Assembly (NCBI GenBank): GCA_046316025.1
Contig: JBKCXU010000102.1
Span: forward strand, 1-33,283
From: JAJTHJ01 sp046316025
GTDB lineage: Bacteria; Pseudomonadota; Gammaproteobacteria; Burkholderiales; Burkholderiaceae_F
DNA length: 33,283 bases
Direction of reading: 5' to 3'
Position 1 is the stretch's first letter. Every line of letters begins with the position of its first letter. Below, piece after piece: positions 15,912 through 24,440 of the stretch. The position numbers and the translations under genes were made by a program. The notes below the pieces were generated by a model. It had not been told where the DNA came from. It did not search any database and worked only from the letters and a program-made list of their open reading frames with translations.

Positions 15912-16244
15912 CTACCCCTTCAGGCAGGCCGACATGAACTTCTTGCGCTCGTCGCTGGCCAGCTTCTTCTCGCCCGCCTGCTTGTTGCAGTCGGCCATTT
16001 TCTGCTGCTGCGCGGACACGTCCTTCTTCGCCTCGGTTGCCGGCGCACCGTCGGCCGACAGGCACTGCGACATGAACTTCTTGCGCTCGTCGCCGGCCAG
16101 CTTCTTCTCGCCGGCCTGTTTGTTGCAGTCGGCCATCTTCTGTTGCTGCTTCTGCTGCGCGGGTGTTGGCTTCTTGGGCTCGTCGGCGGCAAAGGCGGAA
16201 AGCGGCAGTGCCAGCGCGGCGGCCATCAGTAACGGCTTGAGCAT
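15912..16244 (-). CDS. PsiF-repeat family periplasmic protein
   Basis: 110 residues with a Sec signal (MLKPLLMAAALALPLSAFA, cleavage before ADEP). The rest is two near-identical PsiF repeats of about 27 residues at roughly 36-62 and 83-109. Each has the pattern KMADCNKQAGEKKL followed by DERKKFM and a final Cys. Each repeat has two Cys, so two disulfides are possible. E. coli PsiF is induced by phosphate starvation, but its role is unknown. The repeats are also close in DNA, so they come from a recent duplication. The gene sits between hprK and rapZ, which are normally neighbours, 20 bases upstream of rapZ. Confidence 0.88.
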   Translation of the reverse strand: MLKPLLMAAALALPLSAFAADEPKKPTPAQQKQQQKMADCNKQAGEKKLAGDERKKFMSQCLSADGAPATEAKKDVSAQQQKMADCNKQAGEKKLASDERKKFMSACLKG

Positions 16245-16300
16245 CGTGGTCTCCCAGGCGGTTGGGTCGGCGCACGCGGCGTGCGCACGGTGCGATTGAA

Positions 16301-17239
16301 TCATGCACTGCCGCCGTCGTCCATCGCCGCGCGCTGGCGGCGCTGGAACTCGCCCATCGTGTCGATGCCGCGCAGCTTGAGGATGGTGTTGCGCACCGCG
16401 GCTTCGGCCAGCACCGCCAGATTGCGACCGGCGGCTACCGGGATCGTCACCTTGTGGATCGGCAGTCCAAGGACGGCCACCGTGGTGTCTGCCAGCGGCA
16501 GCCGCTCGGTCGTCTCCTGCGGGTTGGCGCGGCTCAACTCGACGATCAGGCGCAGCTTCATTTTCCGCCGCACCGCCGTTTCGCCGAAGATGGCGCGGAT
16601 GTCGAGCAGCCCCAGCCCGCGCACTTCGAGCAGGTTGGCGAGCAGGGGCGGGGCGCGACCCTCGATGGTGTCGGGCGCGACGCGGGCGAGGTCGACCACG
16701 TCGTCGGCCACCAGGCCATGGCCGCGGCTCACCAGTTCGAGGCCGAGTTCGCTCTTGCCCACGCCGGACTCGCCGGCGATCAGCACGCCCATGCCGAGCA
16801 CGTCCATGAAGACGCCGTGCATCGTGCAGTGCGCGGCGAGCGCCTTGTTCAGGTAAATGCGCAGCAGATCGATCGTCTCGGCCGCCGGCAGCGGGGTCGC
16901 CAGCACCGGGATGCCGGCGGCGTCCATCGCCGCCAGCAGGTCCGCCGGCGCGCTCAAGGTCTCGGCGACGATCAGCCCCAGCGGGCGGCCGCCGATCAGC
17001 TCGCTCGCATAGTGGCCGCGCCGGCGCAGTTCCATCTTGCCGACGTAGTCGATCTCCGGTGCGCCGAGCACGTGGATGCGGCCGGCATGGATCAGATTGA
17101 GGTGGCCGACCAGTTCGGCCGCGGCGACGCCGGTCTGCCCGGCGCTGTCGAGCCTGCGCGCGCCGCCGGCGCGGCCGGCCAGCCAGGCGAGCTGGAGCGG
17201 CTCGCGGTTGGCCTCGAACAGGCTGTCGAGGCTCGGCAT
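16301..17239 (-). CDS. hprK: HPr kinase/phosphorylase
   Basis: 312 residues. In betaproteobacteria HprK phosphorylates the serine of HPr within an incomplete PTS that serves regulation. Walker A GESGVGKS is at residues 156-163, catalytic His141 in CTMHGVFMD, Asp179-Asp180 in LVADDVVDL, and the family signature LEVRGLGLLDIRAIFGE follows. The N-terminal domain (1-125) has the usual fold with PLGLIVAE. It starts 6 bases after the ptsN stop, so ptsN-hprK form one unit. No ptsH or ptsI is present in this window. Confidence 0.96.
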   Translation of the reverse strand: MPSLDSLFEANREPLQLAWLAGRAGGARRLDSAGQTGVAAAELVGHLNLIHAGRIHVLGAPEIDYVGKMELRRRGHYASELIGGRPLGLIVAETLSAPADLLAAMDAAGIPVLATPLPAAETIDLLRIYLNKALAAHCTMHGVFMDVLGMGVLIAGESGVGKSELGLELVSRGHGLVADDVVDLARVAPDTIEGRAPPLLANLLEVRGLGLLDIRAIFGETAVRRKMKLRLIVELSRANPQETTERLPLADTTVAVLGLPIHKVTIPVAAGRNLAVLAEAAVRNTILKLRGIDTMGEFQRRQRAAMDDGGSA

Positions 17240-17245
17240 TGCGCC

Positions 17246-17716
17246 TTACGCGGCCGGCCGCACCGGTTCCCAGCCGGCGATCAGCGCGTGCGCAGCGGCC
17301 GGGTCGGTCGCCGTCATCAGGCCCTGACGCAGCGCCTTGTCGGACAGCAGCTGGGCGATCTCGGACAGGATGTCCAGGTGCGCCTGGGTCGCCTGCTCGG
17401 GCACGAGCAGCACCAGCAGCAGCCTGACGGGCTGGCCGTCGGGCGCCTCGAACGGCACCGGCTCGGCCAGCCGCACCAGCGCGGCGACCGCGTCCTTGAG
17501 CCCCTTGATGCGCCCGTGCGGAATCGCCACCGCTTGGCCCAGGCCAGTCGAGCCCAGGCGCTCGCGGGCAAAGAGACTGTCGAAGACCGGGCCACGGGCG
17601 ATGCCCTGATTGCTCTCGAAGAGCAGCGCGGCCTGCTCGAACACGCGCTTCTTGCTCGTGGCTGTCAGATCCAACAGTACGTTGGCCGGCGGCAGCAGGC
17701 GGGCTAGGCGATTCAT
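17246..17716 (-). CDS. ptsN: PTS IIA-Ntr regulatory protein
   Basis: 156 residues, the standard EIIA-Ntr size. It accepts phosphate from NPr/HPr and acts in regulation (potassium, nitrogen, stress) rather than in sugar uptake. His67 in AIPHGRI is the phosphorylated residue. VRLLLVLLVPEQATQAHLDILSEIAQLLSD is the conserved C-terminal core. It follows hpf by 93 bases and precedes hprK. The gap upstream contains a possible promoter with TATACT on the minus strand. Confidence 0.95.
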   Translation of the reverse strand: MNRLARLLPPANVLLDLTATSKKRVFEQAALLFESNQGIARGPVFDSLFARERLGSTGLGQAVAIPHGRIKGLKDAVAALVRLAEPVPFEAPDGQPVRLLLVLLVPEQATQAHLDILSEIAQLLSDKALRQGLMTATDPAAAHALIAGWEPVRPAA

Positions 17717-17770
17717 CCCGGAGGATCGCGCGGCGCGGCGCCACGCGAGGCGTTGGACAGAGAGCGAAAA

Positions 17771-17776
17771 AGTATA
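17771..17776 (-). promoter_or_regulatory. Possible -10 element for ptsN-hprK
   Basis: TATACT is read on the minus strand about 55 bases upstream of the ptsN ATG, followed by a T-run, in an otherwise GC-rich gap. No good -35 hexamer is found at 16-18 bases. If real, it lets ptsN-hprK be expressed apart from rpoN-hpf. Confidence 0.3.
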
Positions 17777-17809
17777 CGCTGCACTGCGGCAAAACCGCCG
17801 CCGCGGCGC

Positions 17810-18142
17810 TTACTGCTGGCTTTGCGCCGCCTGGTGCTTGAGCGGCTGGTGGCTGTGGTCCTTGACCTTGTCCTTGTGCCGCAGCACCTGGCGGTCGAGC
17901 TTGTCGATCAGCACGTCGATGGCCGCGTACAGGTCGGCCTCGATCGATTCGGCGTGCAGGCTGGCGCCGGAGACGCGCAGCGTGGCCTCGGCCTTGTGCC
18001 GCAGCTTGTCGGGCACCGACAGCAGCACATCGGCGTCGATGGTCTTGTCGAAGTGGCGGCGCACGCGCTCCATCTTCCCTTCGACGTAGCCGCGCAGCGC
18101 GGGCGTGACCTCGAGATGGTGGCCGCGGACGATCAGGTTCAT
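17810..18142 (-). CDS. hpf: Ribosome hibernation-promoting factor (short form)
   Basis: 110 residues from ATG 18142, which has AAGGAG eight bases upstream; the frame extends to 18211 but homology begins at MNLIVRGHHLEVT. HPF binds the 30S subunit and helps form inactive 100S ribosomes in stationary phase. The sigma-54 modulation/S30AE domain is seen in ALRGYVEGKMERVRRHFD, DADVLLSVPDK and DLYAAIDVLIDKLDRQVLRHKDKVKDH. It lacks the long-form C-terminal dimer domain. It normally follows rpoN directly; here about 1 kb with a toxin-immunity-like pair lies between. Confidence 0.94.
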   Translation of the reverse strand: MNLIVRGHHLEVTPALRGYVEGKMERVRRHFDKTIDADVLLSVPDKLRHKAEATLRVSGASLHAESIEADLYAAIDVLIDKLDRQVLRHKDKVKDHSHQPLKHQAAQSQQ

Positions 18143-18378
18143 GCGATTACTCCTTGGCGGTTGGTTGAGTCTCGTCTTTGGCGATTCGTGTCGCGCAGAA
18201 CACCAACGCAACAGTCGTTCGAAGAACGCGCGGTATTGGGCAGGGTCTGGTCCGCAGTCGTCTCATATCGTGGGCGCATCTATTCAGTCGCAAAGTCGAT
18301 GGAAGTACGCTGCTTTACGCATCGACGCACACTTGAGGTCGAACGATCCGACCGGGGGCCACGAGATGTCCGCCGGAG
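18143..18378. other. Non-coding gap upstream of hpf, at the edge of the inserted module
   Basis: 236 bases with lower GC than the neighbouring genes and no supported gene. It holds the AAGGAG ribosome site of hpf at its left end. I see no clear hairpin terminator for the immunity-like gene and no clear promoter, though hpf probably needs its own promoter here because the rpoN read-through is interrupted. Confidence 0.4.
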
Positions 18379-18612
18379 TCAAAGCGGCTCGCGTCCGAAC
18401 TGCATGACGTCTGGCCCGAAGGCAACGGTCGCTTCGTCTGCAAGAGATCTGGCCAATAGGCGAAGGCTCACCAAGTCGTTTCCGAGATCGGCAATCTCAT
18501 CAGGATCGCTGGATGTTTCACAAATGGTGCGCCACTTGTTTTCGAGTTCCTCGATTGCCTCCAGAACGAGTTTGGTGTCGCTTTCGCAAAGCGACAATTG
18601 GAGTCTCTTCAT
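18379..18612 (-). CDS. Tsi2-like immunity/antitoxin protein (candidate)
   Basis: 77 residues, acidic and all-helical in appearance: LVLEAIEELENKWR, then DPDEIADLGNDLVSLRLLARSLADEATVAF. Pseudomonas Tsi2 is also 77 residues, two-helix and acidic, with a similar DP...EL...L..DL pattern. The match is by length, layout and position rather than strong identity. The ATG overlaps the stop of the toxin-like gene by four bases (ATGA), the toxin-first order of tse2-tsi2. Composition is less GC-rich than the flanking genes. If the partner is not Tse2-like, this would simply be an unknown antitoxin-type protein. Confidence 0.6.
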   Translation of the reverse strand: MKRLQLSLCESDTKLVLEAIEELENKWRTICETSSDPDEIADLGNDLVSLRLLARSLADEATVAFGPDVMQFGREPL

Positions 18613-18989
18613 GCTCTGGCCGCTCCACCTTTGTGGAAGATGCGCGTGGCACGCAAGCCCAGTTCCTCAAGCAATCCCTTGTACTTATCTATCGGCATGT
18701 TGTACGCGGGTGCGACACAATAGTGGTGCGGCTTGTCCTTAACGAGGCGCAGCCCCTGTGGCAGGGGGGCAAGCGCCGAGAACTTCCACACCCAGCCGTT
18801 CAGTGGGGCAAGCTTGATGCCGTCCGAGTCGAACACGCTCACCCCCTTTCCGTTGGCGACGATAACTAATACTCCATTCAACTCGGTCGTGTTTATGTCG
18901 CGAGGCCTCACATTGCCAAGGCGCGGCGACTCCGCATTACCGAGGCGAAAAACGTCCTCGGGAAAAATGAAGAACTCGACAGGTGTCAC
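18609..18989 (-). CDS. Tse2-like toxin (candidate NAD-dependent ADP-ribosyltransferase-fold toxin)
   Basis: 126 residues from GTG 18989, which has GGAGG four bases upstream; ATG 19040 would add 17 residues but lacks a good ribosome site. I recognise the Tse2 layout. An N-terminal FFIFPEDVFRLGNAE precedes RPRDI. Then comes GVSVFDSDGI, equivalent to the GTSVFDRAG segment of Pseudomonas Tse2. PLPQGLRLVKDKP and HHYCVAPAYNMPIDKYKGLLEEL follow, equivalent to the PPDLKVKQD and THYTIMPAKPMYREVLMGHL segments. Tse2 is a cytosol-acting growth-arrest toxin delivered by type VI secretion. No secretion genes are adjacent, so here it may act as an ordinary toxin-antitoxin pair. It is inserted between rpoN and hpf. 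Catalytic activity is not shown. Confidence 0.65.
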   Translation of the reverse strand: MTPVEFFIFPEDVFRLGNAESPRLGNVRPRDINTTELNGVLVIVANGKGVSVFDSDGIKLAPLNGWVWKFSALAPLPQGLRLVKDKPHHYCVAPAYNMPIDKYKGLLEELGLRATRIFHKGGAARA

Positions 18990-19181
18990 AGAGCCTCCAA
19001 ATGCGGTGAATTCGCGGGACGCTGCCCCAAAATGCGTCATGACAGCCTTGACCCGTGGTCGACTACGACGCGACCCTCCAAGTGTTCACGATAGTCCACG
19101 CCCGTGTCCCGCTGGATAGTGTCCCGCGTTGCGGCGGTGTTGAACGCTGGTTTCGGCTCGCGCCATGGTACGCCCAATCGC

Positions 19182-20641
19182 TCACAGCGTGCGGCGCAGG
19201 GCCACCGGTGCGATCTTCAGACTTTCCCTGTACTTGGCGACCGTGCGGCGGGCGACCACGATGCCTTGGGCGCCGAGCAGTTCGGCGATGCGGCTGTCCG
19301 ACAGCGGCACGCGCGGATCCTCGGCACCGATCAGCTGGCGGATCAGCGCGCGGATCGCGGTGGACGACGCCGCGCCGCCGCTGTCGGTGGCCACGTGGCT
19401 GCCAAAGAAGTACTTCAGCTCGTAGATGCCGAACGGCGTGGCCATGAACTTCTGCGTGGTCACGCGCGAGATGGTGGACTCGTGCAGGCCGACCGTATCG
19501 GCGATCTCCCGCAGCACCAGTGGGCGCATGGCGATGGCGCCGTGGTTGAAGAACTGCGCCTGCCGGTCGACGATCGCCTGCGCCACGCGCTCGATCGTGT
19601 CGAACCGCTGCTGGAGGTTGCGGATCAGCCAGCGCGCCTCTTGCAGCCGCGCCGACCACGACCCCTGGCCGTCGGTGCCGCGGCTGGCGCGCTTGACCGC
19701 GGCGGCGTAGTCGGCGTTGATGCGCAGCCGCGGCATCACCTCCGGGTTGACCTGCGCGACCCAGCGACTGCGCACCCGGCGCACCAGCACGTCGGGCACC
19801 ACGTAGTCGGCGGTGCCGGCGGCGAAGGCGGCGCCGGGATGCGGATCGAGGCTGCGGATCAAGGCGTGCGCGGCGCGCAGATCGTCGTCGTCCGCGCCGA
19901 GCAGCCGCTTGAGCTTGCCGAAGTCGCGCGCCGCCAGCAGCGGCAGATGCCCGGCGACGATGCGCTGCGCCAGGGCGAGCGCCGCCGGGGCGGCCGCGCC
20001 CGGCTGCCGCGCCAGCGCGTGCAGTTGCAACGCCAGGCACTCGGCGGCGCAGCGCGCGCCGACGCCGGCGGGTTCGAGGCTCTGCAGCAGGCGCAGCGCG
20101 GCAGTGAGGTCGTCCTGTTCGATCTGCGCCTCGGCCGGGCACAGCGCAAGCACGTCCTCGAGCGGGGTCTCGAGATAACCGTTGTCGTCGAGCGCGCCGA
20201 TCAGCAGTTCGACCAGCGCGCGGTCGCGCGGTGCGGCGCGGGTGAGCGCGAGCTGCGCCACCAGGTGCTCGCGCAGGTCGGTCGCCTGCGCCGCCCAGGC
20301 CTGCGGGCCGCGCTCGTCGTCTTCGTCGTCGCGGCCGGCGCCGCTGCCGCCCCAGTCGGTCAGGCGGTCGGTGGCCTCGGCCTCATCGGCGTCGCCGCCG
20401 GGCGCCGGTACCGCGGCGGGCTCGGCCACGGCACCGCTGCCGACGATGCCGCCGTCGCCCGCCACCCGCAGCGGCGTGGCCTGCGGATCGTCTTCGCGCT
20501 CGAGCAACGGGTTGTCGGCCAGGCCTTGCTCGATCTCCTGGTTCAGTTCCAGCGCGGACAACTGCAACAGCCGGATCGACTGCTGCAATTGCGGCGTCAG
20601 CGCCAGATGCTGCGACTGGCGCAGGTGCAGCGACGCTCTCA

Positions 20642-20642
<1 letters not shown>
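19182..20642 (-). CDS. rpoN: RNA polymerase sigma-54 factor
   Basis: 486 residues. Sigma-54 directs transcription from -24/-12 promoters and needs an activator ATPase. The Gln/Leu-rich region I is seen at the start (LRQSQHLALTPQLQQSIRLLQLS). An acidic region II follows (about 50-120), then the core-binding domain, then the HTH (ADTVGLHESTISRVT). The C-terminal RpoN box ARRTVAKYRE binds the -24 element. ATG 20642 overlaps the lptB stop by one base (TGATG); a GTG three bases earlier is also possible. The next conserved gene, hpf, lies beyond the inserted toxin-like pair. Confidence 0.97.
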
Positions 20643-21441
<799 letters not shown>

Positions 21442-21445
<4 letters not shown>

Positions 21446-22023
21446 TTGCCGGTCGCCGGCGCGGCTTTGAGCGGCGTCGGCGCAGCGGTGGGCTTGACGT
21501 CGCTCTTGGGCGGAAGGATCAGCCGGCCGCGGCCGTCGCCGCCGGCCGGCTTGCCGTCGACCGTCACCGTCCGCTTGAGCATGTTGTAGACGATGGTGTC
21601 GCCGCTGGCTTCGTCCCTCGGCTGGCCCGCCTCGAAGGTCTTGACCCGCGCCTGGCCGACGATCTTCAGCGTGTCGCTGCGCTCGTCGTACTCGATGCGG
21701 TCGCCCTGCGCTTCGGCGGTTTCTTCCACGCCCGGCGTGCGCGGATCGAGCCGCTCGCGGTAGGTGGCCACGCCGCCCGGCGGGGCGAGCACGACCGCGC
21801 TGGCATAACCCTCCGGGTCCTTGCGCACTTCCATCCGCTCGCCGGTGAGTACCAGCGTGCCCTGGGTCAGCCGCACCTTGCCGGTGAAGACGCTGACCTG
21901 GTTCAGGTCGTCGGTGACCGCCTTGTCGAAGTCGATCACTGCGGGCTTGTCGCGGTCGGCCCTCTCGGCCGCGACCGGGGCCGCGGCGAGCAGCAGGGCG
22001 ATGGGCAGCCAGGCCAGTTTCAT
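21442..22023 (-). CDS. lptA: Lipopolysaccharide transport periplasmic protein LptA
   Basis: 193 residues with a Sec signal (MKLAWLPIALLLAAAPVAA, cleavage before ERAD). LptA forms the periplasmic bridge that carries LPS between LptC and LptD. The OstA-type beta-jellyroll is recognisable in VSVFTGKVRLTQGTLVLTGERMEV, EAQGDRIEYDERSDTLKIVGQARV and GDTIVYNMLKRTVTVDG. The last 25 residues are Pro/Ala/Lys-rich and probably disordered. It follows lptC by 12 bases. Confidence 0.94.
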
Positions 22024-22035
22024 TGAGGGTCTCCG

Positions 22036-22611
22036 TCAGGGCAGCCGCTGATCGGCCGGTGCGAGGGTGGCCCGCCCCGGCCCGAAGGTGGCGGTGCGGG
22101 CGATGTTGTCCAGTTCCATGCCGGTGGCGTCGATGCGCGAGTCGCCGCGGCGCACCTGCACCGGACGGTCGGTGCTGTACTGGTCGCTGTCGGGCAGCAC
22201 CTTCAGATACTCGGTGTCCACGCGCAGCGCCGGCGACTGCGCGCTGGCTGCGCGCTCGACGACGACGTTGCCTTCGAGGTGAACCACCTCGGCCGAGTTC
22301 TCCGAGCGTGCGGTGTCCGCCACCACGGCGACCTGCGGCCGGTCCGGCCGCAGGCTGAGCGCGCGCGGGCGCTGCAGGCGGGCGTCGTCGCGGTCGGGGT
22401 AGTGGGCGACCTCGGCCGCGTACAGCTTGAACTTGGCGCGGCCCTGGGCGTCGAATTGAGTGAGCACCAGATCGCGGCCGATGAAGTCCGGCGTGCCCGG
22501 CAGCGGCGGCGGCGCCGGCGCCCCGCCCAGCGTGCGCGAGTACCAGTAGCTCGCTGCTGCCAGTATCAACAGCAGCAGCACGGCGACGACTTGGGTCAGC
22601 CGCTCACGCAT
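22036..22611 (-). CDS. lptC: LPS export protein LptC
   Basis: 191 residues from ATG 22611. One N-terminal membrane segment (VVAVLLLLILAAASYWYS) anchors it, and the periplasmic part is an OstA-like beta-jellyroll (DFIGRDLVLTQFDAQGRAKFKLYA, LEGNVVVERA, STDRPVQVRRGDSRIDATGMELDN). It passes LPS from LptBFG to LptA. The first eight bases overlap the end of kdsC. The longer open frame to 22761 runs inside kdsC and is not used. Confidence 0.93.
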   Translation of the reverse strand: MRERLTQVVAVLLLLILAAASYWYSRTLGGAPAPPPLPGTPDFIGRDLVLTQFDAQGRAKFKLYAAEVAHYPDRDDARLQRPRALSLRPDRPQVAVVADTARSENSAEVVHLEGNVVVERAASAQSPALRVDTEYLKVLPDSDQYSTDRPVQVRRGDSRIDATGMELDNIARTATFGPGRATLAPADQRLP

Positions 22612-23119
22612 CGACGCCCCCGCGCCCTTGCGCGCGCAGCACGAATTCGGCCAGCTCGCGTACCGCGCCGCGCCCGCCGCGCGCCTGCGCCACCCAGTGC
22701 GCGGCAGCGTGCACCTCGGGCACCGCGTCGGCCACCGCCGCGGCGAAGCCGACCGTGGCAAGTACCGGCAGATCGGGCAGGTCGTCGCCCATGAAGCCGC
22801 AGTCTTCCGCAGCGAAGCCGGTGGCGGTGAGCAGTCGGGCGAAGCCCTCGGCTTTGTCGGCCACCCCTTGGCGCAGGTGGACGATACCCAACTCGCGTGC
22901 GCGCAGCGCGACGATCTCCGAGGAGCGCGAGGACAGGATCGCGGTGGCGATTCCGGCGTCGTGCAGCCGCTTGACGCCCAGGCCGTCGCGCACGTCGAAG
23001 ACCTTGAGCGCCTCGCCGCCCGGGCCGAAGTAGAGCCGCCCGTCGGTGAGCACGCCGTCGACGTCGAAGATCATCAGCTTGACGCGGGCGGCGCGTTCGA
23101 GAGCGTGGGCGGTGCTCAT
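22604..23119 (-). CDS. kdsC: 3-deoxy-D-manno-octulosonate 8-phosphate phosphatase
   Basis: 171 residues, a cap-less HAD phosphatase that releases phosphate from KDO 8-phosphate. Motif I is DVDGVLTDGRL with Asp19 (nucleophile) and Asp21, motif II is AILSSRSSE, and motif III/IV is GDDLPDLPVL. The GPGGEALKVFDVRDGLGVK stretch is typical of KdsC. It precedes lptC with an 8-base overlap and follows kdsD after a gap that carries a perfect palindromic repeat pair. Confidence 0.96.
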   Translation of the reverse strand: MSTAHALERAARVKLMIFDVDGVLTDGRLYFGPGGEALKVFDVRDGLGVKRLHDAGIATAILSSRSSEIVALRARELGIVHLRQGVADKAEGFARLLTATGFAAEDCGFMGDDLPDLPVLATVGFAAAVADAVPEVHAAAHWVAQARGGRGAVRELAEFVLRAQGRGGVDA

Positions 23120-23151
23120 CGTGTTCGGTCCAGATTCAAGAGGTTGAGTTT

Positions 23152-23223
23152 GTCGTTCCCGCGAAAGCGGGAACCCAGTGTCTTTCGCAAGAGCCGCTGG
23201 GTTCCCGCTTTCGCGGGAACGAC
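23152..23223. repeat. Perfect 27-bp inverted repeat (REP/BIME-like) between kdsD and kdsC
   Basis: Arms at 23152-23178 and 23197-23223 are exact reverse complements over 27 bases, with an 18-base spacer. Each arm contains the inner palindrome GTTCCCGCGAAAGCGGGAAC. This is the 'TTCCCGC-GAAAGCGGGAA' class of dispersed repeats. In RNA it would fold into one long hairpin inside the operon and could uncouple kdsC from kdsD or stabilise mRNA. Confidence 0.85.
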
Positions 23224-23254
23224 GTTGCCCTGTGTTTCGGTTGACAAGGAAGCA

Positions 23255-24235
23255 TCAAATCACCTTCGCCGCCAGCAGGTCCTGCATGTGCAGCGCGCCG
23301 ACCAGTTGGCGGTCGGCGTCGATCACCAGCAGTTGATTGCGGTGGCGCTCGTCCATCACGTGCGCGGCTTCGATGGCCAGCACCTCGGGGCCGATCGTCA
23401 TCGGCTCGGGGTTCATCACGTGGGCGAGCGGCGTCTCCCGCACGTCGCCCACGCGCTCGATCAGCTTGCGCAGATCGCCGTCGGTGAAGATGCCGGTCAG
23501 CCGCCCATCGCCGTCCACCACCGCCGTCATGCCCATCTGCTTGCGCGAGATCTCCTGCACCGCTTCCATCACCGTCGCGGTTGGGGCGACGCGCGGCACC
23601 CGCTCGCCCGTGCGCATCACGTCGGCCACGCGGGTCAGCAGCCGGCGGCCGAGCGCGCCGCCGGGGTGCGAGCGGGCGAAGTCGGCGGCGCCAAAGCCGC
23701 GGGCGTCGAGGCAGGCGATCGCCAGCGCATCGCCCAGCGCCAGCATCGCGGTGGTCGAGGAGGTTGGCGCCAGGTTCAGCGGGCAGGCTTCCTTGTCCAC
23801 GTGCACGTCCAGATGCACGTCGGCCCAGCGGGCGAGCGACGACTCGGCGTTGCCCGTAACGGCGATCAGCGGCGCGCCTTCTCGCTTGAGCACCGGGACG
23901 ATGGTCAGCAGTTCCGTGGTCTCGCCGGAGTACGACAGGCCGACGAACACGTCCTGCGCGGTGACCATGCCGAGGTCGCCGTGCGCGGCTTCCGCCGCGT
24001 GGACGAACAGCGCCGGCGTGCCGGTCGAGGCCAGTGTCGCGGCCAGCTTGCGGCCGATGTGACCGCTCTTGCCGACACCACTCACGACCACCCGGCCGCG
24101 GCAGGCGAGCAGCAGTTCGACCGCCTTGAGGAAGCCGTCGTCAAGCCGGTCGGCCAGGCGTGCCACCGCCTGCGACTCGATCGCAAGCACTTCGCGCGCC
24201 AGGGACAGGGCGCCGGGGGTGGGGCGGGGGGGCAT
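23255..24235 (-). CDS. kdsD: Arabinose-5-phosphate isomerase (KdsD)
   Basis: 326 residues. It interconverts ribulose 5-phosphate and arabinose 5-phosphate, the first step to KDO. The SIS domain is residues about 35-180: VVVSGVGKSGHIGRKLAATLASTG, FVHAAEAAHGDLGM, LSYSGETTEL. Two CBS domains follow (VADVMRTGERVPRVAPTATVMEAV and LAHVMNPEPMTIGPEVLAIEAAHVM). ATG 24235 gives a normal family length; the frame is open further to 24514 but only through repeat DNA. It heads the kdsDC-lptCAB-rpoN run and is divergent from the Kef-type antiporter gene. Confidence 0.95.
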   Translation of the reverse strand: MPPRPTPGALSLAREVLAIESQAVARLADRLDDGFLKAVELLLACRGRVVVSGVGKSGHIGRKLAATLASTGTPALFVHAAEAAHGDLGMVTAQDVFVGLSYSGETTELLTIVPVLKREGAPLIAVTGNAESSLARWADVHLDVHVDKEACPLNLAPTSSTTAMLALGDALAIACLDARGFGAADFARSHPGGALGRRLLTRVADVMRTGERVPRVAPTATVMEAVQEISRKQMGMTAVVDGDGRLTGIFTDGDLRKLIERVGDVRETPLAHVMNPEPMTIGPEVLAIEAAHVMDERHRNQLLVIDADRQLVGALHMQDLLAAKVI

Positions 24236-24240
24236 GGATC

Positions 24241-24435
24241 GTTGTCGGTTGTCCGTTGACCGTTGTCCGTTGTGCGGAGCCTGCGCTGGGCTTTGCCAGT
24301 CTAAGGACTGCAATAGTTCATCGGTGCGAAGCGGGGCCGATGATACGCTCGCAATCACGGCTGGCACAGGAATTGCCTTGGCCGGCCGCCCGCGCTCTCC
24401 GGTCAACAGACAACGGCCAACAGACAACGGACAAC
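24241..24435. repeat. Inverted clusters of a short GTTGTCCGTTG-type repeat
   Basis: The divergent kdsD/kef gap holds a run of GTTGTC(C/G)GTTG units at 24241-24272. Their near reverse complement, CAACAGACAACGG/CAACGGACAAC, lies at 24403-24435, about 130 bases apart. Within each cluster the 7-8 base unit is repeated two to four times. The right cluster ends five bases before the antiporter ATG, so it lies in the leader of that message. Function unknown. Confidence 0.65.
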
Positions 24436-24440
24436 ACCCC

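Noticed and set aside
18143..18378. Possible sigma-54 promoter for hpf
   Set aside because: I looked for TGGCA-N8-TGC type -24/-12 elements on the minus strand and did not find a convincing one.
24241..24435. Short repeated units considered as a CRISPR array
   Set aside because: Units are 7-11 bases, nearly contiguous, and occur in opposite orientation; there are no spacers of regular length and no cas genes.
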